DNA from: Telopea speciosissima
Taxonomy: Eukaryota; Streptophyta; Magnoliopsida; Proteales; Proteaceae
Reading direction: 5' to 3'
Assembly: GCF_018873765.1 (NCBI RefSeq)
Contig: NC_057919.1
Span: forward strand, 24,220,698-24,284,697
DNA: 64,000 bases
The notes beneath the pieces are model-generated. The model searched no databases, was not told the DNA's origin, and saw only the letters and a program-made list of their open reading frames with translations. How positions within the stretch are numbered: position 1 is the first letter of the stretch; each line of letters starts with the position of its first letter. The position numbers were made by a program, and so were the translations under genes. Shown here piece by piece: positions 35,877 to 47,275 of the stretch.

Positions 35877-38800
35877 ATGGCCAATTCAAAAGGGTCTTCA
35901 CACATTAGAAATTTGCCATACTCAGGAAAACAATCACTGCTGCCTCCTAAAAGTCCCTTTCCGAGTATATCACCATCCTATACTGAATATGGAACCAGTC
36001 CTGCAATAGGATCGAAAGCTATTCCGAAGCAAAGAGAGGGGCATAGACACCACCAACGTACTTCTTCTGAGAGCTTTCTAACAGAGGATCAACCTTCTTG
36101 GCTTGATGATCTCCTTAATGAGCCAGAGACACCTTTGCGAAGGGGTCACCGGCGGTCTTCAAGTGACTCATTTCCTTACTTGGACACTGTTAATGCTTTT
36201 AACTTGGAAAATGTAGCTCAGGAGGACAACTTTAAAAAGGCCTCTTTACCTACTTGGGGATCTCTGGAATTTGATCCTTACAAAGAGGCATGGCATGCTT
36301 CTTTCTACACAGAGCCAACTTCTTTTGGAAGCCTGCAGAATAGGTCATGGGAATCTTCATTGAATTCTGTTAACTACTTAAGTGGCCATCCATCTTCCAG
36401 GGATAATAGTGTACGTCAAAGCTCTGGACAGTTATCTGTGCCACAGGAACCGGACAGGGTTCCATCTACAGCTACTGACAAGCAAGAACAGGGGGAATCT
36501 GGGTCACATAATCTAAAAGGTTCTTCTGATAAGAAGGATAACTCTTATGCTAAGCCTACTGCATCAGAGACAGATCCAAACCGTACTAAACAGTAAGAAA
36601 TCTTTATTCCTTTGTTCACAGTATGCTTGATTCCAGAACTTCTAATATATTGAGAATAGTTTGCTATTAGTCTGAAGAAAATTTGTGTTCTTTGCCATAA
36701 GTATGCTTTTAAGATTTTTCGTTGTTAATTAATTTGTTCACTGTACCCCTCCTCTCTCACCCCCCCCCCCCCGGGTCCCAAAAAAAAAAAAAGGGAAACA
36801 GGAGGAGGAAGAGAAGAAGAAGAAGAAGACGAAGAAAATTGACTGTACTTAAAAAAAAAAAAGGAAAAGAAACTTGTGATTGTATTTCTCTTGCATTATA
36901 ACCTGTGCTGAGCTGTTAGGGATTGTACTTTAAAATGTGTAGGCCTTCTATTCTGTTGGATTTTCAATTTCCCTTTTATATGCATCTCCTCTAATGGCTA
37001 CATAAGTAATTCACATTTTGATGCTCATCAAATGATAAATTATTCAAATACTATGGTGGTTGATTTAAAAAATTAGTGTTTTGGTGGCTCAGCTATGATA
37101 GGGACCAAGATCATTGGTTAATAATATTGCATTCTCTATTCTGCTGCTTTGTCTAATTATGGGCAGAATCCTTTTTTTGGGGAGAGGGGTTACCCTTCCA
37201 TGGTCAGAGAATCCTTTATGACTGCATGTTTGAATTTTGATCTTTTGTTTTGTTATTCAACCTATGCTTGAATATACGCTTACAAATGCAAACAAGTTAA
37301 TTACTATTGTTTTCATCTTTGTATGTATGACATTGGACGCTGTTTACTGCAGGCAATTTGCTCAACGTTCGCGAGTCCGGAAACTTCAGTACATAGCTGA
37401 ACTGGAAAGGAATGTCCAAGCTTTACAGGCAAGTTTATGAAAAAGTTAAACACATTATCAGTCTGTTCTAGATTTTAAATTATTTATCCTTGCTATGCAA
37501 CTATGGACATTATTATTGTTTCTCATATATATATTTATATATGATTTTTTAGGTAGAAGGGTCTGAAGTTTCAGCTGAGCTTGAATTTCTGGACCAGCAA
37601 AATCTTATATTAAGCATGGAGAACAAAGCCCTGAAGCAACGGCTTGAAAGTTTAGCACAGGAGCAACTTATAAAATACTGTAAGTCTCTTATACCGACTA
37701 GCTAAAGCTGTAATCCCTTGGGGAAATAATTTAGGAAGTATGTGGTTGCAGTGCTACTGAGCTAGAACTGTTAGATTTTAAATGCAACTCATTCTCATTT
37801 CCATGCATAGTTGTCAAGGCAACTAGGCGACCCAAGGCGTTGGAGGGGTGCCTAGGAGTCGCTTACGCGCCTAGGCGTGCAGTATATGGCTATATGTAAT
37901 ATAACAAATGATAATTTATATCATAATGCTTATGCGCAATATAGAAGCTATATAATTATGCTGTTAATGACATAATATAAAAAAAAACCCAACATATAAT
38001 AAACAAAAGGGGAAATCCTTGGTTGAGTTGGTGTAAAGGCTTGATTCTTACCTGGGGAAAAGAATTGGATAGTGGAGAAATCCTTTGTCCGTGATCAAGG
38101 TAGTGGACGTAGGACAAGTTGGTGCAAACCATTTCTGCCTTAATGCATTGGTGTGCATCGTTCCTCTCCCTCTCTTGCTTCTACATCAAGCACACTATCC
38201 TCCATAGCACTACCTTTGTTTGTGCTTCTTTGTTTTCTGTTTTATGTTTGTGTGATGTGCTTAGGATTAGTTTTGGTTTGTGTTTAATTAGTTATTTATT
38301 TGGTCACAACCCAATTGGGTTGCATTCGATCCTACAAAGCTTTTACATGATGTTATCGTTTAATCAACATTCAGAAGTGAGATTCCACGACAACATTAAC
38401 CACCATGTTGTATTAGAATCTAATTTTCTCAATTTCAATATACTGATCAAATGAACATCCATACAAATAATCGATTGATTTGTGGAATGGGATGCACCCA
38501 ATGATAAGGAGAAGAAATTAAAAGGTGAACATATTTCAACTGAAAAATACAAGAGTTCTTAATTGAAAAATCACATACAAATATTCAATCAATCTGATTA
38601 CTATATTCTATATGGACGGGTAAGGTGCTCCCCTGTCTCTTTCTCTCCAAATAGGAGAAAACTAGATGGTAGGTTGATTCGTTGCATAATTTATGTACTT
38701 GGAAATTAAGGAGAACATGTTTCATTTGATTATTTTATACTAATGTTAACACTGGTTTTCCAATGAACATATATAGTTGGTGCTTATTTGGATGATTGTA

Positions 38801-41800
38801 CATAATGTTTTTCATTCTTCACAATTTTGGTAGAGAATCGACTGGATAAAGAGACAAAACTATTTGAGGAACATGCCTGAATATTAGGAGACGAGATTTG
38901 AGGCATTAGTTCTCCAACACTATGTACAATCCTTTTTTTGAAAATAGGACCTTACCGCAATCCGATTCACATTTGCCTTTGTTTTTATCCCTCATCCCTC
39001 AACTCAAGCGGCTTCTCCTCCATTCCAACAGGATTGTGGCCACTGCTACGATATTGAATGAAGATATTTCACCAAGGAACGCAGCAGGAACTGAAGCTTC
39101 TTATTTCTGGAACAGTATTTTCCCACAGCCCTATTATATCGAATGAGAAACCTTACCGCATTTCCATCCACTATGCCATTATATTCAACAGCCAGGCGAC
39201 CGGCCTTAACAGAAGAACTCCATTCTCCCCCGACCATCTGCAAATTTCCGCTGCTATTATATCAAATTTATATTTACCAGCATGATATGGAAATGGAAGT
39301 GAAGCTTCTTCAGTTTGCGCTGGTATTTTTCGTTGGCCTATTAGATCTGAATAATGCTCTACCACTAAGGAGCAAGAAGGAACTGCCCCAAGCTACTTTT
39401 GTCTGCCAAGGTTTAAAGTATCAATATCGGCTATCGTTCCAGAAGGGTGATTTTAAAATTTGAGTCATTTACCGAAAGGACCATTTCTACCCCCGGTCAC
39501 ACCCGCAATGAGGGGCATTACGGTTCTGGTTACAGACTCTATGTACTTAACCAGGGTTACATGGAGCACGACTCATATATTATATATATTTATGTTATGT
39601 ATAAACATATAATATAGGGTAAATTACATCCCCCTCCCCTGTAGTTTGCCCTAATTAAACTTTCCTCCCCTTGACTTTCCCTAATTACACCTAGACCCCC
39701 TCTGGCTCACGGTGTTAGCCTGGTGTTAGTTTTAGTTTTGAAAAGACTATTTTACCCTTGTACTAAAACATCAAAATAAAATTACAATGCTGCCCATTTC
39801 TTCATCTGCAACCTAAAACACTCATATCTATCTTTCCTCTTCCATTGCCAGCACCACCACCACCACCACCACTGCCACCGCTGCCTCCTCCTCCACCGCC
39901 TCTGTTCTGATTGTTTACAGTGTTGCTCAAAAGCAAATCGATTTAGTCGAAGCTTCATCCACTGGATCGACTACCAATCTAAGAAAAACACTAATCCAAC
40001 GAAAATTGATGTTGACAGAGGAGAAGGAGAACATTACAAACCACAATGAATAAGAAGAGATCAGAGAGACATTACAGAGAGAACAAATAAGAAGAGATTA
40101 GAGGAGAAAGAAGGAAATTGATTGGTATTAGATTATCCCCACCCACCCCCACCCATTTGCACCTCTGAGTCACCACATCATCGTCCTCACCGCCGGTATT
40201 GCCCTTGCTGACATTAGAGCGCTGTCGTCTATCTGTTAGCAGGACCGCCATGAGCGATGTTTTTACCAAACCAGCCTTTTCGTTGGGGTTTGGGAGAGGA
40301 GGGAAAGTTCAATTCTCAAAGGTAGAAGATTATTGATGGATCCTAATAAGGGATTCGTTACATTTTGAGAGCTTGAAGAGCTCCGCTCTACTAGGGTTAC
40401 AGGGATTGAGTGATGATAAACTGTCGTCTATGTTGAAAGAGGGTGATTTGGATGGTGATGGAGCTCTGAACCATATGGATTTTTGTGTTTTGATGATTAG
40501 TTTAAGCCCTGAATTGATGGAAGAGTCAGAGAGGTTGTTGGGAGAAGCTCTGTTACAGGAATTGAAGAATACATTAATGGTTTTATTTGTTTTCCCTTTT
40601 CATTTGTAATTTTTTTGCTCAATTTTTGTTGTTTTCTTCATTTTAATAGTTGGAAAGAAATATAAAGAATCAATCATTACAGAAGAACTTCTTTTACAAG
40701 TTTTAAGCATTTCCTTTTATCTACTTAATCATCTTAGTGTGAAGTTGAATAATCCTCTGCGCAGTTCTAAATTGAACACAATAGATTTTGGTTCTGCAAG
40801 CAGGACATGAATAATTCAATGTAACATTGAACAACAACTCCCAAGTAATAAGCACTTGCCAATGAGGATCAGAAAGCTTATTACTTGCCTGAATTTGATG
40901 ATTCTCTCTCGTCTAGGTCTGCTGGGTCACAATGGAGGTTCCTCCCAAGAACCTGTTAGGTTAGGAGTGTAGAAGATCAAGTCCCCAGAAGTGATGTCGA
41001 GAGACTGGAGAGATTCCTCTGGAGCAGACTCGGGAATCTCATCTTTCCGGTTGAGAGATAGACGTAGAGTTTCAGGAAGAGATGAAATTTTCTCAGCAAT
41101 AGCGGTCTTTAGGTCTTGCAGAGAACATGGAGATGGCGTCTCGATCCTCAGAGTCTCCTTCGATTCTAAAGCTCTCACTCTCAATTTCATGTTGCTTTTG
41201 ATTCACTAACCCTTTCTGGTCTCTATTGAACAAGAAATTGATGAGAATTAAACTTTGTAGACAAGAAACTCCACGGTGAAGCCTCTAATAGAGAAATGAT
41301 AACCAAGTGATGGCTACAAAAATCTCCACTATAGGCTATTAATGGGGTGGGGAGATGGGTTGCGTTGGCAGTGGGGGAGGGGGCGGAGTTGTAGAAAAGG
41401 GGTTGGAGGAGGAGCATAGTTCTAAAACTTGTCTCGACTCGGCGAGATCTCGGCGAGTTTCTCGGTTTTCTGAGAAACCAAGAGTCCGAGACGAGATGGC
41501 ATACGGTACATAAAAGTGCAATAGCTCGTCGAGATCTCGGGTTGACCCATGGAAATGACCCTTCTACTAAGTATTTACTTACCTAACTAGAACTCGACAT
41601 ATCTCGGCGAGATCTCAGGTCGAGATCTCGGGTTGACCCATGGAAATGACCCATCTACTAGGTATTTACTTACCTAACTCGACAGAACTATTATATGCTT
41701 GCTGTGGAGCACTATATACAACATTACAGCAACACTATGTCATGGGAAGACTATGTGACACTAGCAGGGACTGAATACTTGATTCAAAGTCATTTATGTG

Positions 41801-42486
41801 ATGATAGTTGTAACACTGTTAAACAGTTTGATGTATCACTTTAACATTTCTAATTCTTATTTAAGTTGTTTAGCTATTAATTGAATGTTTTGTTTGCTTT
41901 CTATTACTAAATTATGTGTAGAGTAGGGTATTTTAGTACATCATCGCCTACCAACCTATGGTCTGAATTGAAACTCATATTTGGACTTTGTTTTTGCAAA
42001 ATCTGATAGTGCCATTGTGTTTAAATGGCCTAAAATAGGTTGAATATCAAGTTTCAGACCCAAACTAGGTCTAAAACCCACCGAGTTTAGGCTTCCAGTC
42101 GGAAAAAAAAAAATGCTCCAACTCGGCGAGATCTCGACTCGACTCGGTTTTTCCAAGGGCTGAGTTGGTACCGAGACCCGAGTTTTAGTACCTTGAGGAG
42201 AGTAGGAGGAAGAAGAAGAAGAAGAAGGAAGAAGGGTAAAAGAGTGGGGGCGGAGTTGCAGGAGGAGGAAGAAGAAGGGTAAAAGGGTCATGTTACTTGG
42301 ACCCAGGGTTAGTTTGGGGATTAAAAAAAATACTACTTTGCCACAACAGCATGGGTGTAATTGTAATTGATTATAAACTGTAGGGGAGGGGACGTAATTA
42401 GGAAAAGTTGGGGGGAGGAAATTTAATTAGGGCAAAGTACAAGGGATGGAGATGTAATTTACCCTATAATATATACCTATATAATT

Positions 42487-42517
<31 letters not shown>

Positions 42518-44535
42518 GTATTTTTGTTAATTTTACCATTTTACCCCCACTTAAATAGCAATTGTGCACATTGTAAGGCTACGTACATTTGACCCTCCCC
42601 AAACCCTGCTAAACGTGGGAGCCTTGTGCACTGGGTAGACCTTTGTGCACATTATATATATATATAGATGAGTCTTGATCTATTATGGTTTTTCTATTAT
42701 TTTGATTTATTTTAAATAAAAATAGGGTCCATAAATGATACCAAACACCTGCAAAAATGTTTTTGTGTCAGAAAAACAAAAATAAAAATGATACCAAAGA
42801 GAGCCTAACATGGTTGGCTAGATATTGATATTATGAGGAAAACCATGTCATCTCATATTGAAAGGAGGACTTGGTTTTCCTACACAGACATTAAGGAAAG
42901 AATCTTCTTAGCGTGCATGTTGATCTGCCACGTGGGAGCTCAGATGGGACTGAAATTTTGTGGATAGGTAGTTACCATTTACCAAGGCCCCCTACACCAA
43001 ATTTCATATCAATTCGAGTGTGCCAAGTGGAAAAAAAAGGAATTGAAAAATCTAGAACTACCAAAGCATAAGACTACAATTGGGGGGGGGGTGCATGGAC
43101 ATATATAGGAGGGTTTGACATTAGGTGGAGGGTAAATAATTGACTTTGGGGCTGAAATTTTACATGTGACCTATTCAAACCATTCCCTGGATGTCTAATA
43201 GTCAGAGTTGCTCCATCACTCTTCCGCGTGGCAAACCTAAATGTGCCCATTCAGCGGTTCAAGTAAACTATTGAGTATTTTGGAAAAGTAGGTGATATAT
43301 TAGAGACAGATAGACACTTCTAAAGGATAAGAATCTAAATTAAATTTAAGTTCTCTAAGTGGCTTGGCTGCAAAGGAAACTCCAAGCAGCTTTTGAATAT
43401 CTGCACGCATTTCAGGTGGGGCCCAAATGTTGTGGACAGGAAGACCCCAAGGTTCCCTGCACATATGTAAAGTTTCAGCCCAGTCGGAATTTTTCAAGTG
43501 GCAGAATTAAGCTTTTGAAAATTCAGGACAGTAGTGTTTGAGTAACAGTAGGTCTGCATGGACATACATGGGGATGCATGCCGATACATAGGAGGGATAT
43601 TTGATTGGATTAGGTTCTGGAATTTGATACGTGGCCAATCCACACCATTCGCTAGTCATCCAAAGTTCAGAATTGCCATATCATTATTTCATGTGGCAAA
43701 ATGAAGCATCCGCTTGGAGATTCCTTTCTATGCAGGCTGCTTGGACAAACTTCCCCTAAAATTTAAAAGCAGAAGATTTATTATATTATTTGTACTGAAA
43801 ATGAAAGAAAATTTTTCTTTATGTATATATTATTCAACTAATTTCATAGTATTAGCTGTTATAGTTCTGAATAAATAATGGAGGATTACTATGCTGCCTT
43901 GTATGTATTTGTGATTCAAATTTGGGCCTGAGCATTTTTGAGCATGGAAATTGAGGAGAAGAATCCATCCATATGATGGGTTTTGTGTCACCCATGGGTG
44001 GCAATTGTAGGATGCAGTCCCTTTTCTGGAAATTTTAAGTGAAAGTTATCGAAATCTTTGTATTGTCTTCCATAAATGATTTCTGTTCTTTTTATTGCTG
44101 CACAATTACCTTTTGCTTTTAAAACAATGTGTAAAATACTAAAATGTTTCTGTTGAAACAAATTAAGCTTAGCAGGCCCAATTTCCTGCAAAATACTTTT
44201 GATAATTTATATTAAAATAATTAACAGCTGTAGATTGTGTTTTTTTCTGGAAATGAGGATCTTTTCCCAGTACTGATGGTACTATTCATCGAGAGAAAAT
44301 CTAAATTTTCTGAGGTTGTGGATCAGTGGAGCAGGATGTGTTGGAGAGAGAGATTGCAAGGCTACGAGCATTGTCTCAGCAACAGCAGCAGAAGCAGCAA
44401 CAACCACCACAACCATCGTCAACTCATCGCCGTGCCAGCAGTAGGGACTTGGATTCCCAATTTGCCAACCTATCTTTAAAACACAAAGAGGCGAGTTCTG
44501 GTCATGATCCAGTCACTGGGCCACTTCGTATTTGA
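35877..44535 (+). CDS. bZIP-like transcription factor of the At4g06598 type, four coding exons
   Basis: Coding exons 35877-36592, 37353-37428, 37553-37679 and 44327-44535 give 1,128 nt, 375 residues. The start [18 protein letters not shown], the serine-rich motif [10 protein letters not shown], the segment [20 protein letters not shown] and the end DPVTGPLRI are as I recall for this family. The zipper begins [16 protein letters not shown] and continues through exons 2-3. The final exon adds a Gln-rich run. At the basic region, where bZIPs have NxxSAxxSRxRK, this protein reads [12 protein letters not shown], so the invariant Asn is replaced by Lys and the Ser by Phe. bZIP proteins dimerise and bind DNA in the nucleus; group E relatives act in pollen and wall development. 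The exon 2 donor is best read as GC (CAG|GCAAGT). A 6,647 bp last intron holds a Pack-MULE. Confidence 0.9.
36593..37352 (+). other. bZIP intron after coding exon 1
   Basis: GT-AG intron (CA|GTAAGA to CTGCAG|GCAATT). Contains a C run, an A run and AAG-rich low-complexity sequence at 36760-36870. No other feature. Confidence 0.8.
37808..38120. repeat. Partial hAT-like repeat rich in CTAGGCG words
   Basis: Begins ATAGTTGTCAAGGCAACTAG and has alternating CTAGGCG/CGCCTAGG words, a pattern common in plant hAT-derived repeats. The right end and target duplication were not found. Confidence 0.3.
38120..39607. other. bZIP last intron, part before the Pack-MULE
   Basis: No gene recognised. Between 39090 and 39370 two blocks sharing GAAGCTTCTT and CCTATTA suggest an old local duplication. 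Confidence 0.35.
40330..40609 (+). pseudogene. Captured fragment of a PBP1/KIC-type calcium-binding protein gene
   Basis: Read from about 40334 the sequence gives DPNKGFVTF, then, one frame over, [20 protein letters not shown] and [20 protein letters not shown], then [20 protein letters not shown]. This matches the single-EF-hand PBP1/KIC family; the loop [12 protein letters not shown] has the calcium-ligand pattern with Asp in position 12. One extra T near 40360 shifts the frame just before the conserved ESLK segment. The N-terminal third is missing. The frame ends at 40609. In plants such proteins relay Ca2+ signals, for example to PINOID kinase or a kinesin. Confidence 0.8.
40927..41190 (-). 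pseudogene. Captured fragment of an F-box SKIP22-like gene (N-terminal ubiquitin-like domain)
   Basis: An open frame of 87 codons starts [20 protein letters not shown], continues [12 protein letters not shown] and [14 protein letters not shown], then [18 protein letters not shown]. This is the N-terminal ubiquitin-like region of F-box proteins of the SKIP22 kind. The F-box and the rest are absent; the frame stops shortly after this domain. It lies tail-to-tail with the calcium-binding fragment inside Pack-MULE 1. The frame is undamaged, so translation of a small protein is possible but unproven. Confidence 0.8.
41415..42195. mobile_element. Non-autonomous hAT-like element, copy 2 (nested in Pack-MULE 1)
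   Basis: 781 bp, the same element as 8248-8929 in the same orientation, with identical termini. It is longer because a block of about 90 bp (GAGATCTCGGGTTGACCCAT and following) is repeated near 41600-41690. The flanks are GA-rich and only partly alike (AGGAGGAG and AGGAGAGT), so the 8 bp duplication is not clean. Confidence 0.75.
42487..42512. repeat. GA microsatellite
   Basis: Pure AG run just outside the right end of Pack-MULE 1. Confidence 0.9.
42560..42650 (+). mobile_element. Truncated Au-like SINE
   Basis: Contains GTAAGGCTACGTACATTTGA, CCCTCCCCAAACCCTGCTAA and GGGAGCCTTGTGCACTGGGT, the 3' body of Au SINEs. The tRNA-like head with boxes A and B is missing. Confidence 0.7.
42651..44326. 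other. bZIP last intron, part after the Pack-MULE
   Basis: No gene. Two regions (about 42895 and 43720-43765) carry AAGAATCTTCTTAGCGTGCA-like and GCAGGCTGCTTGGACAAACT-like words, perhaps the ends of another old inverted-repeat element; similar words occur at 30410 and 30760. Confidence 0.35.
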
Positions 44536-44950
44536 GTTCAGATAGAATATGTGCCATATTATGTACCTTGCACTCCAACTCTGGTGACCGAGGTAGTTTC
44601 TTTTGTGGAGAAGGACTGAGGGTAGCCATCAGAATCTTGGGGCCCTGACAGCCACTATTCCTCCCCAACAACCATATTGTGTTTCTGATATCTTCATTTG
44701 TGCACCTGGTGGTCGTTGCCGGAGAATTGATTTTCTGGCAGGCGATTCATCGGAGGTGATAACTTCGTTAATCTTTTCCTCCCCCCCCTCCCCCTTTTAT
44801 TGGTTGTCTCCTGTATCGCAAAGTGATTCTTATTCATGAGTAGTCGCTTCACAGTCATGATTCTTCAGATGAGGAACTGCTTGTATTGATTGTGAAGATA
44901 GTTTATGACCCTTGGATTGGAGATTTAATGGATGATTGAAGATGGCTTGG
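44536..44950 (+). other. Presumed 3' UTR and flank of the bZIP gene
   Basis: Non-coding sequence after the stop codon TGA (44533-44535), with a C-rich run near 44782. The subtilase relic on the other strand begins at about 44960, so the two genes converge. Confidence 0.45.
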
Positions 44951-46100
44951 CTGTGGAAAACTATGTATGCTGGGGCAGATAAATCAATTACAGCCTCACT
45001 CTTCAAGATGTTTGCTGTAGGGTTTCTGTAGATTAAAAAGTTTGAAATATTGAGTGATAACTTATCATGTACTAAGCTCATCAATGACTAGTTTGAAGAA
45101 CTTGGTGGAATTCATGTGAGACTTGACCACCTCTCCAATTTTGGTGCTTAAATGTATTGCTGATAAAGGATATGTAAAAGAATACTCATCATATTCTTTA
45201 TCTTTATCTGACATTATCTTCTTCTCCTAGAGATAACCAATCACACACCACAATCTTTCCTTTCACCAATTTACTATCTAAGCAGCTATCTTCACCTTCT
45301 CTGAAACACACAAGGCAATCTTCCCTTGTAATTTGTCATGGAAGCTAGTAGTAATACTAAGGGACAGTTCATTGCCGTTGGATTTTAATCTTCTCCATTT
45401 CCAGATCCATTATTTCTTGTTATTTCCCCCTCCAGAGTGCGACATGTGGCAGTCTTCAATCCAACGGCCTTAAATCATTTTCTTGCTTTTAAGTAATAAA
45501 CTAACTATGGTTATCCAAACCCAGAACCTAACCCGGGTCAAATTTAACCAAACCAATACTAAACCCATGGTTAACTCAAATCGAAAGATACCCAACCCTA
45601 ATCTCATCGTCTCTTTCTCCTATGCCCTCATCTCTCAACGAACAGAGAAGTTGCCGTTGCCGCTGGAATCGTCGAACTGTGATGCTACAGCATGAAGGAC
45701 GGAGATCCTTTATTTCGTTGTCGCCCCCATCTCGCTGTCGCCCCAATCTCGTCGGATCCGTCGAGGAGAACCGGAGTTGCAGTCGATAGGAGTTGCAGTC
45801 GATAGGGGTTGTTGTCGAGGAGACCTCTCTGAAATCCAATCTTCTTCAATGATTTTCCCAAATCGTTTAGTGTTCTCTCATTTATGTGATTTCTGATCGT
45901 TTCAAGGAGCCGATTTGGGTTCTAATTTATAATATGTTGGACTGTTGTTGGAATGTTCACATAAAAGAAACTGAATCGATTGATGAGTTCTCACTTGGGA
46001 ATCATTCGCTCATCTGAAGGATGGGTTTTTGTCAGATTGTGATATGGAGAAATCATCTCAAACAAATATTGTATTGGACGAAGAGAAAGTAGAAATAATC

Positions 46101-46290
46101 GCAGAAATCCAAATATGGTGAGTACCAAAACCATGAATACCAATGACCAGTCTTCATCTACTAACTCAATCATAGACGAACCAGAAGGCGAAGAAGAAGA
46201 AGCCCATTTGTTGAATTCAAGAACGGTGGACACTGGAATTCACTCTGATAACCAGAACTCTTATGTGCAACCAAACAAAATATGATATGC
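46101..46290 (+). other. Unrecognised acidic frame in Pack-MULE 2
   Basis: A plus-strand frame reads MNTNDQSSSTNSIIDEPEGE followed by EEEAHLLNSRTVDTG and ends near 46285. The minus strand is open here too (80 codons). It may be another captured exon; the family is unknown. Confidence 0.25.
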
Positions 46291-46387
46291 TTCACTCATT
46301 CTCGTTGGTGGGAAGAAGAGAGACCACAGAGAATCTCATGATTAATTAATTCCTTACACATTCTCTTTTCTTAATCCTATTTTGCAG

Positions 46388-46470
46388 TGAACGAATCGTT
46401 TGAGAAGGTTGCAAGCTCTGGGCTTATGCCCAATATGATATTCTACTTAATGAAAGATTAAGACCGAACG
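46388..46470 (+). pseudogene. Captured exon piece resembling an NPF (NRT1/PTR) transporter
   Basis: After a good acceptor (CTATTTTGCAG, AG at 46386-46387) the sequence encodes NESFEKVASSGLMPNMIFYL then MKD and a stop. NPF transporters have this NExxEKxAxxGLxPNMIxYL segment directly after a conserved intron, so the capture seems to include genomic sequence with the splice site. Only 23 residues remain. Confidence 0.65.
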
Positions 46471-47275
46471 TTGTTTGAATTGTCATTGGTTTTATTGAGA
46501 TAATCTGTTTTTGCGTTTCCTAACCTCCAATGGTCAAATGGAATACGTATTTCGGTTTCATTCTCACCAAGATTTAGGAGAAAACTCAGTAGGCTGTTCG
46601 AACTAGTCTGATGGACCTAGAATTGGGGTCGAGTATTCAGTTTAAGGGGTAGAAAGACCCGCAACTTCGGTTCTCCTTGACGGATCCGGCGAGATGGGGG
46701 CGATTCCGACAGCAGCGGCAGCTTCTCTGTTTGTTGAGCTTCTCTGTTCGTCTCTCAATGAGGGCATAGGAGAGAGAGACGATGAGATTAGGGTTGGGTG
46801 TCTTTCGGTTTGAGTTAACCATGGGTTTAGTATTGGTTTGGTTAAATTTGACCTGGGTTAGGTTCTAGGTTTGGTTTAGTATTGGTTTGGTTAAATTTGA
46901 CCTGGGTTAGGTTTTGGGTTTGGCTAACCATAGTTAGTTTATTACTTAAAAGCAAGAAAATGATTTAAGGCCGTTGGATTGAAGACTGCCACATGTTGCA
47001 CTCTGGAGGGGAAAATAACAAGAAATAATGGATCTGGAAATGGAGAGGATTAAAATCCATTGCGGTTCACTTTCTGGATCACATAATGAACCTCCAGCTC
47101 CTTTTCCATATACCGAAGGATGCTTTGTTCCATTCAAAGTAAAAGAATTAATGGAATTACCCTTACCAAAAATTAAAAAAAAAGCCATTAAAGTAGTTTT
47201 CTAGATTTGTGTGATAGAATGCAAAGCACCAATACACCATCCTCTGCAAGTTGACACATATTAAATGGAACCTAA

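Larger units (their letters stand above)
39617..42464. mobile_element. Pack-MULE 1 with two captured gene fragments
   Basis: Ends GGGTAAATTACAT at the left and its reverse complement at the right; terminal inverted repeats extend about 80 bp (CTTTGCCCTAATTAAA and CCTAATTAC blocks in both). Exact 9 bp duplication TATAATATA at 39608-39616 and 42465-42473, the mark of Mutator-like elements. The interior has a (CCA)n tract (39850-39890), a calcium-binding protein fragment (plus), a SKIP22-like fragment (minus) and a nested hAT element (41415-42195). No transposase. It lies in the bZIP last intron. Without the nested element it is about 2.07 kb. Confidence 0.88.
45380..47058. mobile_element. Pack-MULE 2 splitting subtilase copy 1
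   Basis: 1,679 bp with long terminal inverted repeats (about 400 bp each, 45380-45785 and about 46660-47058) starting GGATTTTAATC(T/C)TCTCC. Flanks ATTGCCGTT (45371-45379) and ATTGCGGTT (47059-47067) match at 8 of 9 positions. The right repeat has an extra duplicated block of about 55-60 bp (46840-46925). The interior carries an NPF-like exon piece and unrecognised frames, but no transposase. It sits at the end of exon 6 of the subtilase relic. Confidence 0.85.

Noticed and set aside
41956..42291. 111-codon minus frame also present at 8642-8965
   Set aside because: The similarity comes from the two copies of a non-coding hAT element; the frame has no domain and differs at both ends.
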